Below, piece by piece: positions 1 to 7,566 of a stretch of DNA of 12,167 nucleotides (the first letter of the stretch is position 1; each line of letters begins with the position of its first letter). Location of the stretch: positions 13,140 to 25,306 of the forward strand of contig NWUY0300107378.1 in assembly GCA_004151065.3 (NCBI GenBank), in the 5' to 3' direction. This DNA is from Larix sibirica. Its lineage: Eukaryota; Streptophyta; Pinopsida; Pinales; Pinaceae. The notes below the pieces were generated by a model. That model saw nothing but the letters and a program-made list of their open reading frames with translations. It did no database searches and was not told where the DNA came from. Position numbers and translations under genes: made by a program.

Positions 1-36
1 TGTTGAGCTCTTAAATGAGCATATTGTTGTATTGAC
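1..36 (+). repeat. 3' part of a SINE-like repeat, cut by the window edge
   Basis: The first bases (TGTTGAGCTC, a variable stretch, then ATATTGTTGTAT) match the reverse complement of 8058-8024, which reads TGTTGAGCTC, then ATATTGTTATAAT. The match covers about 35 bases with a few differences. At the second site this sequence follows a tRNA-like head with A and B boxes, so this is probably the tail of another copy of that SINE in plus orientation, with its head outside the window. Similarity fades after about base 36. The match is visible by eye; the family assignment is inferred from the better copy. Confidence 0.5.
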
Positions 37-545
37 CTTTAACCTTGAAGAATTTGGTCTACCCTAGACAACTTCCTTGAAATGAGGGGAAGTACCTCAC
101 AGGATTCCCTAAATATATATTGTCAATACAAAAATATTGTAAATAAAAATAATTGTATTAAATTACAAGTAACACATATAATTAAAAAGTAATGAAAATA
201 CCCGTGGACTAAAAGTTATACGATTTCAAATAGAAAATTTTGATTTTTCTGGAACAATTTTGAAAAAATCCGACATAAATTTTTAAAAATCTTGGTTACA
301 ACTCTCAAACTATGACATTTTGGGTGGCCTAGGGGTTTTTGATGGTGTTGAATCCATTTCTACCATCAAAATCGTCATTAAAACACATTTAAATTCATAT
401 TTTGCAAAATAAAAATTGTCGAATTCCGGTGAAAAGCCCCATCAGGGCCAAATCGTCGAATTTTTAAACAGCTCCAATAAAAATATAGTTTCTATCAAAA
501 TATTTCCTTTTATAATAATATTATGATTAACATATAATAAATACT
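37..545. other. AT-rich non-coding stretch
   Basis: I see no coding signal on either strand. The sequence is rich in A/T runs. It contains the hairpin at 337-371 and two copies of the short word GTCGAATT, near 419 and 454. Nothing identifies it as part of a known element, although it could be an old LTR or intergenic DNA. Confidence 0.5.
337..371. repeat. Perfect 10-bp inverted repeat (hairpin)
   Basis: TTTTGATGGT at 337-346 is exactly complementary to ACCATCAAAA at 362-371, with a 15-base spacer. It lies in AT-rich non-coding DNA with no gene beside it, so neither a terminator nor a regulatory role is supported. It could be the core of a decayed inverted-repeat element. Confidence 0.5.
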
Positions 546-572
546 TGCATAAAGTATAAAAACTCTTTAACG

Positions 573-971
573 GGGGAGGCAGGTGCGGGGGGGATCATCT
601 TCGATCCTGAAGGAAACAAAGTTGCAGAGTTTTCTTGGGGGATAGGCATTAGAACTAGCAATGAAGATGAGTGGCTAGTGATGTACCACTCTCTTGAAAT
701 CACCTCCACTATAAATATGGAGAAGCTATAGGTCTTTGGAGACTCTAGGCATGTAATCCAAGCTATGAGAAATGGCACTTCCACTAAAGGATCTAAGATC
801 CAAAGACTTCGAAGAAGAATTAAGTATCTCGCTCTTCCTATCGACACCCTCTTCTTCCACGTCCTTAGAGAACTCAATTCCACTGCAGACAATTTGGCTA
901 ATGTAGGAGCTTCAATGAAAATAGGACAAATTAAACATAATAATGTAATGGGGCAATGGTTTATACCCTAA
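573..971 (+). pseudogene. RNase H domain of an L1-type LINE, 5'-truncated
   Basis: This is the C-terminal RNase H domain found at the end of ORF2 in many plant L1-type LINEs, which degrades the RNA strand of the RNA:DNA hybrid after target-primed reverse transcription. In one frame it reads GAGGIIFDPEGNK, then FSWGIG, NEDEW, VFGDSR, VIQAM, LRRRIKYLA, LRELNSTADNLANVG and QWFIP. Three of the four catalytic acidic residues are visible: the E of NEDE (codon 669-671), the D of GDS (741-743) and the D of TADN (888-890). The first Asp, expected in a DG[AS] motif about 15 residues upstream, is missing because homology starts at about 573. One in-frame TAG at 729-731 replaces what is normally Gln. The frame ends at TAA 969-971. 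No LINE reverse transcriptase lies upstream, as expected for a 5'-truncated insertion or an old deletion. Confidence 0.82.
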
Positions 972-1645
972 GGAGTTGTTTGATCATGATGTTAATTCTT
1001 ATTCCAAAGTATTTATGGAGTCGTTACCCCCCTCACAATGGACAACAGGCTGTCCAAACCTGTGCCCTCTCTTGGCCGACACGCCATCGCCCATGTGCCC
1101 CCCCCATTGGCCTTACAGGTCTCACGCATGAGAATTTAATGCACCAGGAGTGCATTTGGATTTTAGGCCGAACCATGGAGCATCTCATTCCTTCTACTCT
1201 CAACCCGACGCTCAGACGGCTTTGCATCTCCGCTCCGGCTCCTGAACCTCTGTTGCTTCCAGAAGAAGAAATATCTGCCTGCATTCCGTTCACTCCATTT
1301 AGCAATATGGACGGGGTAAGACAGGCAATCACCACGCTCAATCAGCTAACTTCAGAGATAAAGGTTTATCTGTGTAGAATTTATTCGGCAGTCTGTTCCA
1401 CTGTGGATCAAATTAAGGAACTGGTCATGGAAATCAAGTATGTCCATGCCTGTCTATCTTGTCTGGAATCTCACATGGATGATATGGACCGGAATATCAT
1501 TGAACTCTTGGGGAAAGTGGATAGCATAAAGGAAGACATCTCTGTCTTCCTCAGCAAGACTCAATACAGCCACATCCAGGAAGCACCAACAGTCAACCAG
1601 GGAATGATGGAGGCAGCCTCCTTTCAGCAGCAGAACTATGGCTAA
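956..1645 (+). CDS. Unidentified 229-codon reading frame with a C-terminal coiled coil
   Basis: This is the longest open frame in the window and lies in its most GC-rich part. I do not recognise a family. The first ~50 residues overlap the alternative frame at 970-1131 and may not be real; an internal ATG at 1175 (residue 74, MEHLIPS) is a plausible alternative start. Residues ~80-115 are Pro/Leu-rich and include PAPEPLLLPEEE. Residues ~119-200 have regular hydrophobic spacing (for example VDQIKELVMEIKYV and NIIELLGKVDSIKEDI), indicating a long amphipathic helix or coiled coil. The tail is Gln-rich (QQQNYG) before TAA. There is no zinc knuckle, signal peptide or membrane segment. It follows the LINE RNase H on the same strand, so it may be the 3' part of that element, a captured host exon, or a remnant of another element's ORF1/gag-like protein. 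Coding status rests on frame length and composition only. Confidence 0.42.
   Translation: MVYTLRSCLIMMLILIPKYLWSRYPPHNGQQAVQTCALSWPTRHRPCAPPIGLTGLTHENLMHQECIWILGRTMEHLIPSTLNPTLRRLCISAPAPEPLLLPEEEISACIPFTPFSNMDGVRQAITTLNQLTSEIKVYLCRIYSAVCSTVDQIKELVMEIKYVHACLSCLESHMDDMDRNIIELLGKVDSIKEDISVFLSKTQYSHIQEAPTVNQGMMEAASFQQQNYG
970..1131 (+). pseudogene. Possible frame-shifted continuation of the RNase H protein
   Basis: Just after the RNase H frame ends in IP-stop, the next frame is open for 54 codons (970-1131) and starts KELFDHDVNSYSKVF, followed by MESLPPSQW. A single extra T at about 969 would explain both the apparent stop and the frame change. It could then be the original C-terminal tail of the LINE protein. 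It overlaps the unrelated frame of the 956-1645 reading frame, and the C8 run at 1098-1105 is a likely second slip point joining the two. I know no domain in it, and an open frame by chance is possible in this GC-richer stretch. Confidence 0.3.
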
Positions 1646-1898
1646 TTTCTCCTCAGAAAAAATTGTGGTTAATGTCTCTCTTTACAGGTTTTTTGAACTC
1701 CATTATCTGAATGTATTTTTGCCTCTTGTTATGTAAACAGTTTGTAAGGGTTTATCCCAACAGAATGAATAGAATGTATAGGAAGATAGGATGCAACGAC
1801 TTCAATGATCAAAACTCTATCAAATTCTACATTTCCCCCCTCTCATAAGCAAAATGCTAGTTCCAACTTTTGTAATGTATGGCTTTGCACAGCCTTTT

Positions 1899-1912
1899 AT
1901 ATATATATATAT
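1899..1912. repeat. (TA)n microsatellite
   Basis: An uninterrupted TA dinucleotide run. Similar short runs occur at 5405-5419 and 10650-10662, the latter at the place where LINE similarity stops. Confidence 0.8.
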
Positions 1913-2054
1913 TTCTACTGTTTCTGTTAAAAAAAAAGGAGTTCTAAAAGCGAAGTTAGGGTTAATAAGTAGTCTAGATAAGTGGAATTCAAAACCTGGT
2001 GATGAAGGCACCAATAGTGATTTAATATGTATCATTGTATTTGTTGTTCATATT

Positions 2055-2060
2055 AATAAA
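2055..2060 (+). promoter_or_regulatory. Possible polyadenylation signal
   Basis: AATAAA lies about 410 bases downstream of the stop of the coiled-coil reading frame, with T-rich sequence before it. It could end the transcript of the LINE-derived segment. The hexamer is common by chance in DNA this AT-rich, so the call is weak. Confidence 0.2.
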
Positions 2061-2841
2061 GTGTGAAGATCTCTCTTATTCCTCCCACCCCTACCCCCAA
2101 AAATATGAATGTAAAATGTTGAATTATTTGTGTTTCAATATTTTGTCAGTGGTGGAATTAACTCCCCAATAGGTTAGCTAGAATTAATACATAAGTGAAT
2201 TCGTATTGTTATTGTAATGTATATCATTTTGACCAAAATGATTTGAAGAAGGTTGGCTTTGGTGTTTTGTGTGTAGGTCATTGAAGAAAAGCTTGAAACA
2301 ATGAAGAACATATTTGGAACTACATGCAACTGATTTGCAAAGGACAACCATCTAGATATAGGTTCTATATTGTCTTATTTTCCCTGGGTAGTTATAATAA
2401 GTAACTTATTGATGTTGGAGATAAGATTGTTATCTTATGTTTGCTCTATCAGTGACCTATCCCTGGTCAATGGGGATTATTCCCCCTAACAGTATCAATG
2501 ACCATATGGGGATGAGCTCTATGAGTTATTCCTCTTAAGGTTTTTTTCTCTCTCATTTCCAGTTTTTTAAAGTTGAATTGGTTAGCTACTCGTGTGCTTT
2601 TCTTGATTTGCTTACTGCAAAACCAATTCATGAAGTTTCCATGCCTCTTAGTGTATTGTTTCCCCTTATTTTTGGTTGCACCCACACCTATCTATGGTGA
2701 TAGAAGCAGGTATTGATGACTTTTTTTCACTAAAAGCATGGGTACACGTGTTTTGGTTTAAAGCGAAGCACATGTATGTGTTTGTTTCCTTTTGGAAATA
2801 AGCAAATGTGCCCGTAGGGGGCCAAACTAGTATCATTTCCA

Positions 2842-3640
2842 GTCAATTGATTTATTGTGTCTAAGTATGGGATCATGGTTGATCCTTTCAAAGGTGAAAA
2901 TGATAGTTCAATTGTTTCCCCAACGCAATATTCACCAATTGTAGAGTCTCCAAGGAAATGTAATTTTTTTGCATAGATTCATCACCAATTATGATGAGAG
3001 TACTAAAGGATTTATGTGTCTTCTGAAGAAGGGAGTTCCATTCTTATGGGATGATTTTGCACAACAATCATTTAAAGCTTTGAAAAAGACCTTGATGTCC
3101 ACCCCTGTGATGAGTCCTTTAGGCTAAAGGCAAGACGTTCTCCTTTATCTAGCGGCATTTGAATCAATCGTCACTATGTGTTGGTTTGGGAAGGTGATTC
3201 ATACCAAGAGTGCATGGTGTATCATTTAAGCAAGGGTCTTGCTAGACTTGAGTTATGATTCTCTCACATTGAAAAGTTGGCCTTGGTAGTAGTTCGTGCT
3301 TTGCAAACAGTCCAACACTATATACTACTTCGTTGTAAGATGGTGATTGCAAACACTAATATGATGCAACATACCTTGACTCAATAATAATCAAGGCAAT
3401 TATTCCAAATGGATCATTGTCCTATAGGAATATGAATTGGAGTTTGTTCCTTCCAAATCTAAGTCCTTGGCATTTACCGAGTTAGTGTCAAAGTTACCTC
3501 AAGAAAATGAGAATGAAGTGGAAAACAAGTCATTACCCGATGAACATCTTTTTTTGATCAACTCTGGAGACCCTTGGTAAAAAGATATCTTGATATAGCT
3601 CCAAACCAAAAGGTTTCATTCCCACTTTTCTTGCAATTAA
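2842..3640 (+). pseudogene. Ty3/gypsy RT thumb and degenerate RNase H
   Basis: The first recognisable words are FIVSKYGIMVDPFK (from 2851), typical of the Ty3 RT after the palm. These are followed, after an extra base at about 2926, by the connection region (RFITNYDES, GFMCLLKKGVPFLWDD, LKKTLMSTPV). The RNase H part shows LLYLAAFES, a frame change near 3178, LSKGLARLEL, SHIEKLALVVVRALQ, HYILLR and later EYELEFVPSKSKSLAF. The usual first catalytic Asp (DAS) is replaced by LAA, and the Asp of the VxAD box reads Asn (IANTNMMQ). Only the Glu of HIEK remains, so this RNase H cannot have been catalytic. In-frame stops include TAG 2942-2944 and TGA 3256-3258. The segment ends in DEHLFLI and DPW, the usual linker to integrase. 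Confidence 0.82.
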
Positions 3641-3658
3641 CATTGACATGTTCGTTAT

Positions 3659-4770
3659 CATGCTAGGAGTTCCCTAATTATTGGTGATACTCTATGTCGT
3701 TACGGAGTTGATTTGATTTGTGTCAATGCTTAACTAATGAGGAAATGGAGAAGGTTCTTAATGATTATCACCGTGGAACATGTGGTTGTCATCTCTTTAG
3801 GCTGGCAACAACTTAGAAAATTTTGCATGCAGGATACTTATGGCCATCCATTTTTAAAAATTACGATGGGGCAGCCAAGAAATGTCATCCATGTCAATTT
3901 TTTACCAAAAAGATGCATGCACACCTTGCTTCATTATTTCATGTTGTCATCATCGACCCCTTTGCAAAATGGGGGGTTGATTTTACATCATTGTGGTTGT
4001 TGACTACTTCACTAAGTGGGGTGAATCTTTGCTTACTTTTTATAGTGACAGTGAGATAACATTCTTATTCGTATTCAATCATGTCATTTCAAGATTTAGT
4101 TTGCCAAAAGAAATTGTCACTGACCACAACACTCATTTTAAGAATAAAATGATGACATAGTTAGCAACAAATAAGGGTTCATGCAGGAAAACTCTTCGTC
4201 CTACTATATGCAAGTGAATAGACAAGTAGAAATGGTTAAAATAAGGTTTTGAAAACCATCCTCTAGCAGACATTCAGTAAGAGTAAAAATAATTGGCACC
4301 TTGTGCTTTTTCCAAGACTTTGGGCATATCAAATCTCAATCAAAATGACTATATGATTTACTTGATTCCAAATAGTCCATTTGGTGGAGGCGATTATGTC
4401 AACTGAGTATGAAGTTCCTTCATTAAAACTAGTTATTGAGCTCTTGCCTAACACAACTTTTGAAGAAGAATGCCTTGTTTACTTAGAGCAGCTTGACAAA
4501 TATCGTAGAGACGCAACCACCATGAACAAGGCACATAAAAAATGTGTTAAGGTTCACTATGATAACTCTTTCAGTCCTAGTGTTTTCTCTAAAGGAGACT
4601 TGGTCTTAGTTTACAATCATGATAAAGATGCCTTGGGGGTAAGCAAATTAAACCCTATGTGGCACGACCCTTGCATCATAAGGTGTCTTCTTAACAAATA
4701 AGCGTATTAGTTTGAAGATTACGAAGCTGAGAATCACAATGGATTTTATCTAAAAAGGTATTATGCCTAG
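3659..4770 (+). pseudogene. Ty3/gypsy integrase, frameshifted
   Basis: Integrase joins the element's cDNA to host DNA. The N-terminal part has SLIIGDTLCRYGVDL and an HHCC zinc-binding motif (His codon 3769-3771, GCHL, then KKCHPC). The catalytic core keeps all three DDE residues, in different frames: Asp in WGVDF (3979-3981), Asp in VTDHNTHF (4122-4124) and Glu in NRQVEMV (4229-4231). The C-terminal part, open at 4381-4701, reads YEVPSLKLVIELLP, YLEQLDKYRRDA, FSKGDLVLVY and the GPY/F-like PMWHDPCII. It finishes with FYLKRYYA and TAG 4768-4770. Stops include TAG 3814-3816, where Gln is expected, and TAG at about 4159, where Glu is usual. Several indels are also present. Length and order match a full Ty3 integrase. 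Confidence 0.85.
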
Positions 4771-4899
4771 ACATCAATTTCATTTAATACACATTGTACA
4801 TGTTGTATATAAGTAATTTAGCTGCATTTTAGTTTTATTTTATATTTGTTTTAGTTTTTTGGTTTTTGCTTATCATGATTTGAGCTTGATTGATAGATA

Positions 4900-5303
4900 T
4901 TGTTAGATACCCCTGTATATGTGGGATTAATGGATGGTGCTACTCATCACACTCTGAAAGTTGTTTCCACAACTTGGGTGATTTATTCTCCCACGGGTCA
5001 ACTTATGCACTTGGGAGGTGTTTGTCTTGGTCTCATGACCAACAATCTCATTGAGTATAGTGTAGTTATTGAACCAATGTTGGATGCTATCTCATTGGGG
5101 TTCGACATATAGTAGTTCACCTAGACTCACAATTGGAAGTGTTACAACTTAATGACATTTATCGTATTTGTGATCCTATGCTTCTAAGGAAGTATTTACG
5201 AGTGAGACTTATCAAGCGTTATTTTAAATTTGTTACATACATTCATATTCCAAGAAGATTCAATGATGCAATTGATGCATTATATAACTATGTATTAGAT
5301 TAA
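4900..5303 (+). pseudogene. Second (plant/archaeal-type) RNase H downstream of integrase
   Basis: This RVT_3-type RNase H would remove the RNA template during LTR-retrotransposon replication and could replace the inactive Ty3 RNase H upstream. It reads GLMDGATHHTLKVVS, VIYSPTGQLMHLGG, NNLIEYSVVIE and DAISLG. A one-base deletion follows near 5099-5102 (the G run before TTCGA), and it then continues HIVVHLDSQLEVLQL, DPMLLRKYLRVRL, YIHIPRRFND and AIDALYNYVLD with TAA 5301-5303. The four catalytic acids are all present: Asp 4933-4935, Glu 5053-5055, Asp 5124-5126 and Asp 5274-5276. No ATG starts it; the open frame begins after stops near 4890. It is separated from the integrase stop by about 130 bases of T-rich sequence, unlike the usual Tat order, where it lies between the Ty3 RNase H and integrase. 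Confidence 0.82.
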
Positions 5304-5404
5304 AATTTGTCTCGTTCAGATTAAAAATAAATAAAACATGCATTTACATTATCATGAAAATCAATCACATCAAATTTTGCACAAATAAGTGGGACTAGAA
5401 AGCC

Positions 5405-5419
5405 ATATATATATATATA
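5405..5419. repeat. (TA)n microsatellite
   Basis: A TA run followed by AATAATAA. It lies about 100 bases after the end of the Ty3 RNase H. Confidence 0.75.
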
Positions 5420-5613
5420 ATAATAAAACAACACCATGTCTAAAATGTGTAATGTCATATACAAAATTGGGCCTTCTAACACTTAATGGTATAATATAGT
5501 TCTTCTTTTATAAAATGGATATATCAAAGGGTCTGGTCCTCGAGTCTAGGCTTGTGATTCTCATGATAGAAAATGAAAACAAAGGCCAACTAGCAGAAGA
5601 GTTGGACCCATGC

Positions 5614-5787
5614 TCATGGTACTCTTATCACTCTCCTTTGATGGTGCTCAAGAAGGTCTTTGATATGTGCCATGGCCATTTTGGTGGTTAGACCATCAAG
5701 GTTCCTTTGAACCCGTCGTAGCACTCTCTTAACCTCTGCTCCTCCTTTGGGTTTCTCGTCACCTTTTCCTTTATTTTGATGCCTAGG
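5614..5787 (-). pseudogene. Small basic, helix-forming open segment, unknown
   Basis: On the minus strand, codons from 5787 down to TGA at 5616-5614 are open (57 codons). The segment is bounded upstream by a stop at 5790-5788 and lacks a clear initiator. It is strongly charged: HQNKGKGDEKPKGG, then VKRVLRRVQRNLDG, then AHIKDLLEHHQRRV. The composition differs from the T-rich surroundings and suggests an alpha-helical piece of a protein, perhaps the gag or coiled-coil region of another retroelement in the opposite orientation. A second frame of the same stretch is also open for about 40 codons, so the choice of frame is uncertain. I recognise no family. Confidence 0.25.
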
Positions 5788-6432
5788 TTATCATGTTGGT
5801 CAAACAAGGCCTACATCTATATCATATTAATATTTTGTCATTGACTTTATATGCTAAAAATATCTTATACCTCTAAAAATAAAAATGGCATACAACGAAA
5901 TACAAAACATTATTATGACATTTGAAATAAAAAATTAATGTTACCAATGTCACCCCATTAGGAACTCATGGGTATCACTATCTCGAATCAATCACAATAA
6001 ATTGGTGGGACCGACAGTTAAAGAACTCAATAGTGAAGGTGTTTGTGATCTCTAGTCTCTTAGCCTTTGCATCATGTTGGCAAACCAAGCCATCCTAGGC
6101 TTCCTAAGTCCCACTATGGGATGGTTGTTCATACGTGCATTGTTGGGACTCTCCCCACAAAGAAAGAAAGAAAATGCACTCCCATACCCAAATTTCTCGT
6201 GCGAACAAAGCTTGCAATCATTCAGTTGAGTCGTCATGTTAACCAAAAGAATTTTTGCCTAGTCATACATTGTGGGCCTCGTGCATTTTACTCCATACTA
6301 CATATATCCCCTCGAAGCTATATGACAGGAAGTGGATCTTATTGTCCATGTGATGGTGAAGAAAATAATTTTGAGTTTAGGATTTATAATGGAATCAATG
6401 GGAACCCATTTTCCTACCTTCTCCTTCCCTGC

Positions 6433-6447
6433 TACACACTATGTGTA
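6433..6447. repeat. Short palindrome
   Basis: TACACA and TGTGTA flank CTA. It is a minor inverted repeat with no gene context. Confidence 0.3.
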
Positions 6448-6789
6448 ATCAGATCGCATAGAACCAGTATATGTAACTTGAGCAAAACTAACAATTGCAG
6501 AGATACACATTATTGAAGTTAGTATTTTATGAGTAGTGGCATTACCATACAATGAGATCAATAGTACACCCAGGAATAAAATAATGTTTATACCTTTTAA
6601 CTTATTGCTACAGCACTTGTCTACCATTATCAATGAACAATTGAAACTTTTTGTGAGCCTTACCTTGGATTTTGTCACTACCATTTATGAAGAAAATATA
6701 TTTTTCTATTGGAAAGGTACCATGCTATTGGCCACCTCCTTTCGCAACTATAAACATTCCTCACCGGGATAGTCCTATAAGGAAATATA

Positions 6790-7060
6790 TGTCTTCTACC
6801 TCAATATTCAAGATATCATCATCTATCACAAAGGAAACCTAATCAAGTTCCTACTAACCTACCAACATTGGAAGAAGTTTCTTATGTGCCTGCATGTTGG
6901 GATATCCAAAAAAAATTAGAAGTCAACAATCATGAAGTGCATTTATTGTCACGTGATCGTTAATGGTTTGGTTATCAACCTCTTCATGCTCTCTTTTCCT
7001 CCATATGGGGAAATATTTAATTTGCATGGCATTTCTAACAATTTTGAGAAAGGTTAGTTA
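6790..7060 (+). pseudogene. Possible heavily decayed Ty3/gypsy RT fragment
   Basis: One plus-strand reading has an order of words like the Ty3 RT after its YLDD box: VFYLNIQDIIIYHK (YLDDIxxFSK-like), LLTYQHWKKFLMCLHVGIS (HLxxLxxVFxxCxxxGIS-like), KK-stop-KS where NPKKS is expected, CHVIVNG (GHIVxxxGI-like), and FPPYGEI followed by LHGISNNF (xPxxKKEIxSFLGxxNFLRRF-like). Each match is weak and needs small gaps. Asp-Asp of the active site is not preserved. The order and spacing, about 90 codons, are what make it worth recording. It could be coincidence in AT-rich DNA. Confidence 0.25.
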
Positions 7061-7566
7061 GCTTCTTTCATTTTTCTTTTTTCAATTTTGAGAGGTACTC
7101 ATGATTCCTAGTGGAGATAGGTGCAGGTACCCACATTTTTCCTTCACCAAAGGCATGGATAGGTCTTTTTATCCATGCCTCGCATGAAGGGATAATGCTA
7201 CCATGTAGTCCCACTCTTTGCAGGGGTTTCCCCTCAAGAAAAATGCAATGAAAATTTGAAAATAATAAATGAAATGAAGCAGGAAGAGCATGGAAAATAC
7301 ATAGTTTTGATAGATCTCGAAATGAGAACATGAAATATTTGGAATCTGTGATGAAAAGTTCGGATCCTGGGGGTAAATGGTTTCTCCAAAACTATTATGG
7401 TAAAAAATTCAAAATGATTTGGTAACACCTATTTATAAATATTTTTCACTTGTTTGTGTACGGTACTAGACCAATTAATCTCTATTTGCTAATGGATTTT
7501 GGAATTTCTAACCCAATTCATTTCAAGAAAGTGTTTTTGATGTTTTGCAAGCATAAGGAAGAGTTG
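7061..7566. other. Non-coding stretch with the 7141-7190 hairpin
   Basis: Apart from the hairpin, I see only short open frames without motifs and a TATTTATAAATA word at 7428-7439, which could be a TATA box or plain AT-rich sequence. Confidence 0.35.
7141..7190. repeat. Strong imperfect hairpin (17 paired bases)
   Basis: CCTTCA (7141-7146) and AGGCATGGATA (7151-7161) pair exactly with TATCCATGCCT (7170-7180) and TGAAGG (7185-7190). The two helices are separated by a symmetric 4x4 internal loop (CCAA against CGCA), and the terminal loop is 8 bases. This is the best hairpin I see in the window. At about 50 bases it is short for a plant miRNA precursor. It could be the centre of a decayed inverted-repeat transposon or a chance structure. 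Confidence 0.6.

Larger units (their letters stand above)
1646..2841. other. Non-coding stretch between LINE fragment and Ty3 element
   Basis: No convincing protein is encoded here. Up to about 2060 it could be the 3' UTR of the upstream element: it holds a TA microsatellite, an A9 run at about 1929-1937 and an AATAAA at 2055-2060. From 2080 to 2841 I see no recognisable LTR, gag or protease, although the Ty3 pol that begins at about 2842 would need them upstream. A short segment at about 2573-2598 resembles 7658-7683. Confidence 0.45.
2842..5303 (+). mobile_element. Truncated, decayed Ty3/gypsy (Tat-like) LTR retrotransposon
   Basis: In order it holds the end of the reverse transcriptase, a Ty3-type RNase H, an integrase and a second RNase H of plant/archaeal type. 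The dual RNase H places it with the Tat lineage or a relative. Gag, protease, the RT palm with its YxDD box, the 5' LTR and the primer-binding site are not seen upstream, and no 3' LTR or polypurine tract is evident after 5303, so only an internal part survives. All domains carry stops and one-base frameshifts, so it is dead. Order and strand are consistent throughout, which argues for a single insertion. Confidence 0.85.
5304..6789. other. Mostly non-coding stretch after the Ty3 element
   Basis: The 3' LTR of the Ty3 element would be expected here, but I find no polypurine tract, no TG...CA-bounded block and no partner sequence upstream. The stretch holds a TA microsatellite (5405-5419), a small minus-strand open segment (5614-5787), a 6-bp-arm palindrome at 6433-6447 and plus-strand open frames of up to 149 codons without recognisable domains. 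5790-5811 and 6071-6092 share the word ATCATGTTGG followed by a similar AAAC(A/C)AAG(G/C)C, so there may be an old duplication about 280 bases apart. Confidence 0.4.

Noticed and set aside
527-892. Minus-strand open frame of 121 codons
   Set aside because: It is antisense to the recognised LINE RNase H on the plus strand and shows no domain of its own.
1033-1341. Minus-strand open frame of 102 codons
   Set aside because: Antisense shadow within the GC-richer part of the coiled-coil reading frame; no recognisable motif.
1820-2066. Two overlapping frames on opposite strands
   Set aside because: Both run through the TA microsatellite and a poly-A stretch; composition, not coding.
2842-5303. 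Complete LTR retrotransposon with paired LTRs
   Set aside because: I found no matching direct repeats flanking the pol segment and no gag, protease, primer-binding site or polypurine tract.
6100-6160. Inverted AGTCCCA / TGGGACT pair and TCCCACTATGGGA palindrome
   Set aside because: Arms are only 5-7 bases and there is no supporting context.
6067-6516. Plus-strand open frame of 149 codons and its antisense
   Set aside because: No motif, helix pattern or family resemblance on either strand; length alone is weak evidence.
6536-6772. Plus-strand open frame of 78 codons just before the possible RT ghost
   Set aside because: I tried to read it as upstream RT or as integrase and could not align any catalytic motif.
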